Source: an uncultured Spirochaetaceae bacterium (GTDB lineage: Bacteria > Spirochaetota > Spirochaetia > Treponematales > Treponemataceae). From it: a stretch of DNA of 6,053 nucleotides. The notes below the pieces were generated by a model. It was not told the DNA's origin and ran no database searches. It saw only the letters and a list, made by a program, of their open reading frames with translations. Location of the stretch: NCBI GenBank assembly GCA_902766345.1, contig CACXDK010000285.1:1-6053 (forward strand), read 5' to 3'. Of the stretch, positions 1-5,960 are shown piece after piece; position 1 is the stretch's first letter; each line of letters starts with the position of its first letter. A program made the position numbers and the translations under genes.

Positions 1-137
1 GTATATGGTTCTGGAGTTACATTATCAGAATCTTTTGCAGACGCTGCAGACTCGCCATGAACCTGTACAACAGGAACAAATGGAATGAAACAAGAAATGA
101 GTAAGATAAAAAATATAGTTCTTTTTTTTCTTAACAT
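1..137 (-). CDS. Exported protein of unknown function, N-terminus only (cut by window edge)
   Basis: The first 45 residues of a protein that continues beyond the left edge are visible. They begin MLRKKRTIFFILLISC: a basic n-region (R3, K4, K5, R6), a hydrophobic core over about residues 7-25, then a polar stretch rich in Ser, Ala and Asp from about residue 29. This is a typical export signal. Signal peptidase I could cut after V-H-G (residue 28). The LISC at residues 13-16 resembles a relaxed spirochaete lipobox, but strongly hydrophobic residues follow the Cys, so a lipoprotein is less likely. The ATG overlaps the yggS stop codon by 7 nt, and a GGAG sits 4 nt upstream inside yggS (142-145), so it is the last visible gene of the operon and probably coupled to yggS. 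The mature domain is outside the window, so no function can be given. Confidence 0.8.
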   Translation of the reverse strand, partial: MLRKKRTIFFILLISCFIPFVPVVQVHGESAASAKDSDNVTPEPY

Positions 138-838
138 CGTTCTCCAAATAAAGCCGTTCCAATGCGAACCATTGTACTGCCTTCCTGTATTGCTATTTTA
201 TAATCTCCGCTCATTCCCATACTCAGTTCTGAAATTGGAAGCTCAGAGAATTTTTCATTAATTTCATCTTTTAATAAACGAGTTGTCTCAAAAGAATGCC
301 GTATTGCTTTTTCATCATCAGTAAATGGAGCCATAGTCATAAGTCCAATTGGCTTTATGTGAGGATATAATCCTTTTTCAAAATTTTCTAAGGATACAAA
401 CAGAGCCGTTTTATCAGCATATCCAGACTTAGAGTCTTCACCTGTATGAATTTCAAAAAACACATCAATAGATTTATTAAGCTTTGCACACTGCTTTTCT
501 ATTTCAACAAGAAGCTCTTCCCTATCTACAGACTGAATGCATGAAGCTATTTCTACAGCCTTCTTTACTTTATTTGATTGCAAAGAACCTATTATATGCA
601 GTTCAAAAGCTTTTTCTGCCTGCTTAATTTCCGTAAACTTTGAATATGCTTCCTGAACCCTATTTTCCCCAAACAAAGTCTGCCCTGTTTTTAGGGCTGC
701 CAAAACATCTTCTGCAGGATGAAATTTACTTACAGCACAAAGTTTTACACAACCTTCACTACGTCCAGCATCAGATACGGCCTTTTCAATTTGCTCTGTA
801 ACATTTTTAAAATTATCACAAATCTGTTCTTCGGTCAT
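131..838 (-). CDS. yggS: YggS/PLPBP family pyridoxal phosphate homeostasis protein
   Basis: This 235-residue protein is the usual length for the family. YggS/PLPBP proteins are single-domain, fold type III TIM-barrel cytoplasmic proteins that bind pyridoxal 5'-phosphate and buffer its supply and amino-acid balance; no enzymatic reaction is established. Family landmarks are all present: the AVSK block with the presumed PLP Schiff-base lysine K38, FGENRVQEA (56-64), the HIIGSLQSNK block (81-90), SVDREELL (103-110), the DSKSG segment (135-139), LMTM (167-170), and the C-terminal phosphate-binding region LSMGMSGDY (205-213) followed by MVRIGTALFG (223-232). The ATG has AAGGA about 6 nt upstream, overlapping the rsmA stop, with a 9-nt gap between the genes. 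The last codons overlap the next gene by 7 nt. Nothing is broken. The place in the operon is probably housekeeping co-transcription. The family call is very secure; the physiological role follows the family only. Confidence 0.97.
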   Translation of the reverse strand: MTEEQICDNFKNVTEQIEKAVSDAGRSEGCVKLCAVSKFHPAEDVLAALKTGQTLFGENRVQEAYSKFTEIKQAEKAFELHIIGSLQSNKVKKAVEIASCIQSVDREELLVEIEKQCAKLNKSIDVFFEIHTGEDSKSGYADKTALFVSLENFEKGLYPHIKPIGLMTMAPFTDDEKAIRHSFETTRLLKDEINEKFSELPISELSMGMSGDYKIAIQEGSTMVRIGTALFGERC

Positions 839-847
839 ACAATTTCC

Positions 848-1735
848 TTACTCTGATACAGTCAGTTTAGCAGAATTAAGACTTTCAGACAATCTAAGAA
901 AATCTTCAACCGTAAGATTTTCAGCACGTTCAGAAGGAGAAATAGCAGCATCTGAAAAAACAGAAAGAGCATTAATACCTTGTGGTAATACAGCTTTTAT
1001 ATTATTCAAAAGAGTTTTTCGCCTTTGAGAAAACAATGCATGAACAAGACGCACAAACAAAGCAGGATCAGAACATTTTACCAAAGACTCATCTTTTGGC
1101 TCAAAAAGTACAGCCTGAGAAGCAACTTTAGGACGAGGCCAGAAATTTCCAGGAGCAAGTTCAATTCCAGGTTTCAGAACATATTGCCACTGGCATAAAA
1201 CACTGAATGCAGAATAGTTCTTGGTAGAAGGTCTTGCTCTCATTCTGTCTGCAACTTCTTTTTGAACCGTAAATACACATCTGTTAAAGATGTACCCTTT
1301 TGTAATGGTATCAGCAATGAATGTAGCCGCAATATTATATGGAAGGTTACCAAAAAGCTTTATGTTTCCAGAACCGACTTCAACAGCTTTCATTTCTGGC
1401 AGCCAATTTTTTAAGACATCACCTTCTTTTATTCTAAAATGGTTATCATCTTCATATTCTTTGAAAAAATCATGAAGTAAAGCAATAAAACCTCTATCTA
1501 TTTCAAAAACAGTAAGATTTGCACCTTTATTTAAGATTTCATTTGTCATGCACCCCAGTCCAGGGCCTATTTCCCACACAAAATCATCTTTATGAATATC
1601 AAGCATATTTACAATGCTTGTACGAGCCGCAGGATTTACCATAAAATTCTGTCCGAATTTCTTTTGCATGGCCATTCCATTTTCGTCCATGACATTTTTT
1701 AAAACGGCTGGTGAATTATAGTCAGGTATACTCAT
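848..1735 (-). CDS. rsmA: 16S rRNA (adenine(1518)-N6/adenine(1519)-N6)-dimethyltransferase RsmA (KsgA)
   Basis: This 295-residue SAM-dependent enzyme dimethylates two adjacent adenines in the 3'-terminal helix 45 loop of 16S rRNA late in 30S assembly. Loss of this enzyme in other bacteria gives kasugamycin resistance. Visible family signatures in order: KKFGQNF (25-31), SAM-binding motif I EIGPGLG (55-61), acidic ribose-binding E78 in FEID, the aspartate in EGDVL (104-108), catalytic motif IV NLPYN (130-134), FTVQKEVADRM (155-165), FWPRPKV (198-204) and FSQRRKTLLNN (235-245), then the C-terminal RAENLT segment (270-275). The domain is complete. The ATG is only 2 nt after the comEC stop, and AGAGG lies 6 nt upstream within comEC, supporting this start and coupling to comEC. 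yggS follows after 9 nt. The 20-odd residues before KKFGQNF are normal for the family. Confidence 0.98.
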   Translation of the reverse strand: MSIPDYNSPAVLKNVMDENGMAMQKKFGQNFMVNPAARTSIVNMLDIHKDDFVWEIGPGLGCMTNEILNKGANLTVFEIDRGFIALLHDFFKEYEDDNHFRIKEGDVLKNWLPEMKAVEVGSGNIKLFGNLPYNIAATFIADTITKGYIFNRCVFTVQKEVADRMRARPSTKNYSAFSVLCQWQYVLKPGIELAPGNFWPRPKVASQAVLFEPKDESLVKCSDPALFVRLVHALFSQRRKTLLNNIKAVLPQGINALSVFSDAAISPSERAENLTVEDFLRLSESLNSAKLTVSE

Positions 1736-1737
1736 TA

Positions 1738-2940
1738 TTATCCTCTGGCAAAAAATCTAACAAAAAACATTATAAGACAATACAATACATTCAGTATAAC
1801 ACTAAATATAGGTGAAAGAAAAGGGATGATTAAACTAAAAACAATTCCTACAACCGCAAGCACAAAAAACAAACTTATTAAAGGAGAAACTATTACAGTC
1901 GCAATAATTCCTATAGGATTAACACTGCCAAATTCACATATACATACAGGCGATGTAGCAATAAAAGCACTTGCAGATGAAGAAACAGAATTTGCAATGT
2001 ACGGGGGAAAAATAAAAGCAATATATTGCATAATAAAGTTTCCGCAAACTAAAATTCCAAGCAAAGCTGCATAAGAAAGCATAAATGCCACTGTAAACAC
2101 ATCTTGAGGACGAATAACAATGTGCAACAGAAAAGCAAAGGCAAGTACAGAAACAAAGCAATCCTTTTCTATACGGCATTTAAAAAACGTCAAAATCATA
2201 ATAATCATGGAAAACAAAAACGCCCTGAATAACGATGGCGAAAATCCTGCAAACCATACAAAAAGCAAAATGCCCGAAAACTTTGCCAAGGGCTCATATT
2301 TTTTCCCGAATATCTTTGAATACAAAAGCCCTGTAAAAGAAGCCATAAAAGAAAGATGCATCCCACTTAACGCAAGAATATGGGAAAGCCCTGCATTGCG
2401 AAAAGATTTTTCAACATCAGACATTAAATACTCTCGAGAACCAGAAAGCAGCGATATTATTAATCCTCCAGCATTGCCCCAAGACGAAAGAAGCCGTTTA
2501 AAAGCCCTTCTGCAAACTGCTCTAATCTTATAAATCCTGCCAGTATAACCAAGACAATTTTCTAAAGAAGATACCTGAAAACACTGTCGCTGCTCGTTCC
2601 AAGCACCTTTAAGGCACAGATTTTCCCCCTGTTCGAAATATGCTCCTGAATAAAATTCTATAATTTTAGAAGGAATAAGAAGAGGTAGAAAACCTTTAGC
2701 AGAAGAATTTACCGTGCAAGTTCCTACAACGCCACAAACCTTTTGCACAGACATTGTAGCCGAATACACATTTCCCGATGATAATCTGGCAGGAGAAGAT
2801 GCCAGACTTCCCTGCACCATCGAAATATTTTTTACAGAAACAACAGCCTTACAGCCAGAATTTCTTACAGTAATAAATTTTCCATACAAAGCAATTGCAC
2901 AGAAAATTGCAGAAAGTACTACACAATTAAGCTTTACCAT
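1738..2940 (-). CDS. comEC: ComEC/Rec2-type competence membrane protein without a metallo-beta-lactamase domain
   Basis: ComEC is thought to form the inner-membrane channel that takes single-stranded DNA into the cytoplasm during natural transformation. This 400-residue protein has an N-terminal hydrophobic helix (about 4-21), a predicted extracytoplasmic OB-fold-like region (about 30-135), then a multi-helix Competence domain (about 155-395). Signature segments are clear: the LLSGSRE segment (164-170), GLSHILALSGMHL (184-196), SPSLFRA (234-240), RPQDVFTVAFMLSYAALLGI (277-296) and SVNPIGIIATVIVSPL (339-354). The protein ends directly after the last helix, so the C-terminal metallo-beta-lactamase (MBL) domain found in long ComECs such as the Bacillus one is missing. 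The following bases belong to rsmA, so it has not been split off nearby. Six cysteines (30, 69, 75, 109, 120, 129) lie in the OB region and might form disulfides. The ATG overlaps the preceding stop by 7 nt with no clear Shine-Dalgarno, which points to translational coupling. Whether the organism is transformable cannot be judged here. Confidence 0.93.
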   Translation of the reverse strand: MVKLNCVVLSAIFCAIALYGKFITVRNSGCKAVVSVKNISMVQGSLASSPARLSSGNVYSATMSVQKVCGVVGTCTVNSSAKGFLPLLIPSKIIEFYSGAYFEQGENLCLKGAWNEQRQCFQVSSLENCLGYTGRIYKIRAVCRRAFKRLLSSWGNAGGLIISLLSGSREYLMSDVEKSFRNAGLSHILALSGMHLSFMASFTGLLYSKIFGKKYEPLAKFSGILLFVWFAGFSPSLFRAFLFSMIIMILTFFKCRIEKDCFVSVLAFAFLLHIVIRPQDVFTVAFMLSYAALLGILVCGNFIMQYIAFIFPPYIANSVSSSASAFIATSPVCICEFGSVNPIGIIATVIVSPLISLFFVLAVVGIVFSLIIPFLSPIFSVILNVLYCLIMFFVRFFARG

Positions 2941-4130
2941 TTTAATTGGGCAAGTGCATTTCTAGCTGCGTTAGTTATGTACTGAGGATAATCAAGATAC
3001 GTAACATAAAGCAGATAGTCAAATGCAGTCTTATCACCCAAACCTCCAAGTGCTTTAATTACAGAAAGAACAACAGACTCCGCAGGAGCATCATTCATTT
3101 CCATACTTTTGTTAAGATAATCCAGATATGTCGAAAGCACTTGACCTGTTGTAGAACAAGCCACAGAGGCAATATTACTTATAATCTGAGAAAATTCTTC
3201 ATCCGAAAAATATCCCTCTTCATATTCATTGCTGGCAATAGCAAAAAATTCCGTAGCCTTTTTTGCAGATTTTGTCCATTTGGTTTCAGCAATAAGCTGC
3301 ATCATAAGTAGCTGAACTGCAACATCATCTTGTGTCGGTGTAATACTGGATTTTCCTCCCATATATGTAATTACATCAGATAATGCTTTTTCTGCCACTT
3401 CTCCCTTAATTTTTTTAGAAATAATTTCATTATTTGATAAAATCTGCAAAATCTTTAGTTTTTCAGAGGATTTTGCACTTGAAAACATTAAAAGAATTTC
3501 ATTTCCACTATTATTGGCAAGAGGTCCAAATGCATCTTCCAGAAAAGACTTATTTCCTTGCCAAAGCCCCATAAAATCAGCCATAAACAAAAGATTAAAT
3601 GAAGTTTTGTTACCATGGCTTTTTAAAAATCTAACACAGGCTTTAGTAACGTCATCCATGTCAGATTTTTCAGGCATAAACGACGATTTTTGAATTTTCT
3701 CAGATATATAAGCATTTATAAGCGAAAGATTATTATCAGAAGGAAAATAATTCATCTTCTCTACTACAGAAGCTTGTATTTCTTTATCAGAAAAAGATTT
3801 AAATATATTCCCTAATTCAGAAGAAATCTCACACTTTTGCTCTGTAGTAACATTATTTACATCAATTGCTTTTACAGCCGCTGCCATAAGGGCATTTATA
3901 TCAGAATCTTCACCGATTGACTGTCTTGATTCAAAAGCAAACCTGATAGCCTTTAACGGAATTGAATTATCATTAAAATCAGAAGCTTTTTTTATGGCTT
4001 CAATTTTTTGAGCAATGTTTCCTTTTACAAAATCAATTTCATATTGCGGAACTGCATATAAAAAGGAAGATGCGCAGATATCTAGCAGAATTATTAAAGA
4101 AAGTGTAACAAAACCTTTGCGTTTTCCCAT
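2934..4130 (-). CDS. Exported alpha-helical protein with a HEAT-like C-terminal repeat, function unknown
   Basis: I do not recognise a named family for this 398-residue protein. It starts with a signal peptide: basic MGKRKGF, a hydrophobic core at about 8-19, and a likely signal peptidase I site after FLYA (residues 23-26), so the mature protein would lie in the periplasm or outside the inner membrane. The rest reads as almost continuous amphipathic helices without obvious enzymatic motifs. The clearest repeat-like unit is the C-terminus, about 351-396, with the ALGGLGDKTAFDYLL pattern and the closing AARNALAQL, which matches HEAT-type paired helices; earlier units (for example around 240-300) are degenerate. 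HEAT repeats are generally protein-binding scaffolds. Upstream, AAAGGAG overlaps the PilZ gene stop, 11 nt before ATG, which is rather long; an in-frame stop just upstream excludes an earlier ATG. The 7-nt overlap with comEC suggests linked expression and possibly a shared process, but that is inference. Confidence 0.85.
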   Translation of the reverse strand: MGKRKGFVTLSLIILLDICASSFLYAVPQYEIDFVKGNIAQKIEAIKKASDFNDNSIPLKAIRFAFESRQSIGEDSDINALMAAAVKAIDVNNVTTEQKCEISSELGNIFKSFSDKEIQASVVEKMNYFPSDNNLSLINAYISEKIQKSSFMPEKSDMDDVTKACVRFLKSHGNKTSFNLLFMADFMGLWQGNKSFLEDAFGPLANNSGNEILLMFSSAKSSEKLKILQILSNNEIISKKIKGEVAEKALSDVITYMGGKSSITPTQDDVAVQLLMMQLIAETKWTKSAKKATEFFAIASNEYEEGYFSDEEFSQIISNIASVACSTTGQVLSTYLDYLNKSMEMNDAPAESVVLSVIKALGGLGDKTAFDYLLYVTYLDYPQYITNAARNALAQLKW

Positions 4131-4141
4131 TAGAATTTAAG

Positions 4142-4169
4142 CTCCTTTATGATTGATTCCAGCTCCTTT
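4142..4169 (-). promoter_or_regulatory. Duplicated Shine-Dalgarno-like element before the exported HEAT-like gene
   Basis: On the minus strand AAAGGAG occurs twice, 21 nt apart (at 4169-4163 and 4148-4142), each followed by CT. The proximal copy overlaps the stop codon of the PilZ gene and lies 11 nt from the ATG at 4130, so it is the likely ribosome-binding site. The distal copy encodes part of the PilZ C-terminal RSW and is too far from the ATG to act directly. Confidence 0.5.
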
Positions 4170-5223
4170 TTATAGCAATATCACGTTCAATCTCGCTTTC
4201 AGAAACTGTTGAATAGACATAATTTATAACAGTATTCTTCATGTCAACATTTATCTTTTTGCATTCAAAGTGCAAACGAGATTGATTCATGGCTCTGTTA
4301 TATTCAACCGCTTTTATTACACCAAACATTTCCACAGGAGAACTGCTCAAAGTAAAAGCAAGCTTTACGTGTATTTTATTTTTGCCCTTTCCGCCTACAC
4401 GGATAAGAGCACCATCTTCACTTATATCTTCCAGAACACATTTATATGCATCTGACATAATAATGTCGTCTGAAGAAGTAAGATGGGACTTTACAAGATA
4501 CAGCGAAGCTTCTATATGACAGCTGGCACGTATAGACTGCCGCTTCTGTGCCCGTTCAAGTTTAGTGCTATGTTCAATAAATAAACAGTTACGAGCCTGA
4601 AAGGTTCCAACTTCATTTACAACTGTATCAAATACATAGCAGGCATCTTCTTTACGCCAAAAATAAACACTTACACGCTTGTTCAGCCAATCATCAGGAG
4701 AAAGAACAAAGACTTTCTTTATATTTGGCATTCCAGGAGTTTTTGTAATCTGTCTAGGAACATCAAGGGCAATATTTTTTTCCGTGTTTCCAATTACTTT
4801 TGAAGAAAAAACACCTTTTCCATCATAAATAAGGGTAACTTTCTGCCCCACATCAATAAAATGAGAGGTCAAAATCTGTTGAGAATTTTCAACTCCCAAT
4901 GCAATTTTTGCACGGAGTTTATTCATTTTTTCAACAAACAGCTGATCTGTCAAACTTAAGGAAGAGCCAGAACGATGTACGCTCGACATAAATAAGGACA
5001 TGCACTTATTTAGTACAGTAACAGAAGTAAAAATAGAACAGGAATCAAGAATTTCACATTTATTAATAAGTGAAAGCAAAGTTCTTATTTCATAAGAAGA
5101 GAAGCCTTCTTCATAACCTTTTGCATAAAATTTTATTGTATATCTGTAATTGGCATATACACGCGCTAAAATAATGAGTAAAGCTATAGCGACAAGTATA
5201 ATAATAAGTACGTTATAGTTCAA
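4147..5223 (-). CDS. Membrane-anchored PilZ domain protein, predicted c-di-GMP receptor
   Basis: PilZ domains bind the second messenger cyclic di-GMP. This 358-residue protein (counted from the TTG start) has one N-terminal transmembrane helix (about 5-20), then a basic linker, a helical segment (about 38-118, with GFSSYEIRTLL at 40-50), a beta-rich YcgR-N-like segment (about 120-215) and a C-terminal PilZ domain (about 224-340). Both ligand-binding motifs are intact: RxxxR as R228-QSI-R232, with a second R224 in register, and DxSxxG as D266-I-S268-E-D-G271. The bulk should face the cytoplasm. I choose TTG at 5223-5221 because GAGG lies 5 nt before it; the next upstream candidate, TTG at 5262, has no Shine-Dalgarno and would place 13 polar residues before the helix. 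No ATG exists near either. It is the first gene of the operon and leaves only a 44-nt gap to the divergent protease gene. The target process (motility, envelope, DNA uptake) is not shown by the sequence. Confidence 0.9.
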   Translation of the reverse strand: MNYNVLIIILVAIALLIILARVYANYRYTIKFYAKGYEEGFSSYEIRTLLSLINKCEILDSCSIFTSVTVLNKCMSLFMSSVHRSGSSLSLTDQLFVEKMNKLRAKIALGVENSQQILTSHFIDVGQKVTLIYDGKGVFSSKVIGNTEKNIALDVPRQITKTPGMPNIKKVFVLSPDDWLNKRVSVYFWRKEDACYVFDTVVNEVGTFQARNCLFIEHSTKLERAQKRQSIRASCHIEASLYLVKSHLTSSDDIIMSDAYKCVLEDISEDGALIRVGGKGKNKIHVKLAFTLSSSPVEMFGVIKAVEYNRAMNQSRLHFECKKINVDMKNTVINYVYSTVSESEIERDIAIKRSWNQS

Positions 5224-5224
5224 A

Positions 5225-5253
5225 TTGACCTCGCTTTTATTATAGTTTATACT
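5225..5253 (+). promoter_or_regulatory. Sigma-70-type promoter of the CPBP protease gene
   Basis: TTGACC (5225-5230) and TATACT (5248-5253) are separated by exactly 17 nt, a near-consensus housekeeping promoter. Transcription would start near 5260, giving a leader of only about 7-9 nt before the ATG at 5268. The -35 hexamer overlaps the GAGG ribosome-binding site of the divergent PilZ gene by two bases. Confidence 0.7.
5229..5232 (-). promoter_or_regulatory. Ribosome-binding site deciding the TTG start of the PilZ gene
   Basis: GAGG on the minus strand, followed by a 5-nt spacer (TCAAT) and TTG at 5223-5221. This is the only good Shine-Dalgarno near the 5' end of this frame. It therefore favours a 358-residue product starting just before the transmembrane helix over a start at 5262. 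Confidence 0.65.
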
Positions 5254-5274
5254 ATACACCAAAATACATGAAAA
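5239..5274 (-). promoter_or_regulatory. Probable promoter region of the six-gene minus-strand operon (exact elements ambiguous)
   Basis: Three overlapping -10-like hexamers lie on the minus strand: TATAGT (5256-5251), TATAAA (5251-5246) and TATAAT (5244-5239). The best paired option is TTTTCA (5274-5269), 17 nt, TATAAA, giving a leader of roughly 15 nt that includes the GAGG. TATAAT is the best hexamer but has no convincing -35 and would leave a leader of only about 9 nt. A promoter here is expected because the operon's first gene starts here and the neighbour is divergent. Confidence 0.4.
5241..5256. repeat. Short inverted repeat in the divergent promoter region
   Basis: TATAGT (5241-5246), spacer TTAT, ACTATA (5251-5256): perfect 6-bp arms lying over the -10 elements of both directions. 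It could be an operator half-site pair, or just the result of two AT-rich -10 boxes facing each other. It is too short and AT-rich to decide. Confidence 0.35.
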
Positions 5275-5960
5275 AAAAATATCTTTTTATTGAATTTATA
5301 TTGTTTTTTTTCCTTTTAGTAATACCTCCTTTATTAGCAACTTCGGAAACTCCATTAGGACTAAATTCGGGGGCATTTTCCTGGACTCCTCTTTTTGAAC
5401 AGCTGCTCATTTCGGTTCTTTTAACGGTACAGTATGTAAAAGCCATACAGACAAAAACTCCTCAATGCAGCAAAGTGCCTTTTTATGCCCTTTCCAAAGG
5501 AACAATCACGCTCGGAATGTTGCTTATTGTATACACTATTATAGAAACTGTATCTTTTTTTATACCATCTATAGTGCATAATTCCATTTCTAAAGCTGTT
5601 GAAATGCCTGTTTCTGTAATAAGCTGGTTTCATTTTATTACAGGAATATTTGTAAGTGCTTTTTATGAAGAAGCTTTATACAGACAGTTCATGCCAGAAA
5701 TTTCTTTATTGCTAATTCAGGATATTCATTTTAAATCTGAAAAACAAAAACAATGGATTAAAAACGGTATTGAAGGTATATGGATTTTAATTTTCGCTTT
5801 TTCTCATCTTTACATAGGGATTCCTGCTGTGTTGAACGCACTGTTCTGCGGAATCATCCTGAGGAGATGTTTTAAAAGCACTGGCAACCTACTTGCTGGC
5901 ACTCTCGCCCACTTTACCTACAACTCTTTGCTGGTAACCTTCTATTTTCTTTGTCGGTAG
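5268..5960 (+). CDS. CPBP family intramembrane metalloprotease (CAAX protease/bacteriocin-processing type)
   Basis: CPBP (Abi) proteins are multi-pass glutamate-type intramembrane proteases related to the Rce1 prenyl protease. In bacteria some act in bacteriocin self-immunity or processing; most have unknown substrates. This 230-residue protein has hydrophobic segments at about 6-24, 42-57, 80-100, 115-133, 142-150, 170-186, 187-200 and 205-228. All three catalytic signatures are present: EExxxR as E134-E135-ALY-R139, FxxxH as F176-AFS-H180, and HxxxN as H215-FTY-N219. A polar, Lys-rich loop (about 151-168) separates the first and second motifs. It therefore looks complete and active. The ATG opens MKKKYLF but has no Shine-Dalgarno, and a strong promoter is so close that the mRNA would be nearly leaderless. 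It is transcribed away from the PilZ operon. No bacteriocin-like small gene is visible beside it, so the substrate is unknown. Confidence 0.93.
   Translation: MKKKYLFIEFILFFFLLVIPPLLATSETPLGLNSGAFSWTPLFEQLLISVLLTVQYVKAIQTKTPQCSKVPFYALSKGTITLGMLLIVYTIIETVSFFIPSIVHNSISKAVEMPVSVISWFHFITGIFVSAFYEEALYRQFMPEISLLLIQDIHFKSEKQKQWIKNGIEGIWILIFAFSHLYIGIPAVLNALFCGIILRRCFKSTGNLLAGTLAHFTYNSLLVTFYFLCR

Noticed and set aside
2120..2533. Plus-strand open frame of 137 codons opposite comEC
   Set aside because: It is the antisense of well-conserved ComEC segments, is rich in Lys/Asn/Glu from AT-rich complement, and has no ribosome-binding site or recognisable domain.
2946..3311. Plus-strand open frame of 121 codons opposite the exported HEAT-like gene
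   Set aside because: It lies fully within a real minus-strand gene, has a composition typical of antisense (many Ile, Lys, Arg, Cys, Ser) and shows no start signal.
5252..5633. Two minus-strand open frames (5252-5446 and 5421-5633) opposite the CPBP gene
   Set aside because: Both are antisense to a gene with intact catalytic motifs, have no domain, and lack a supporting ribosome-binding site.
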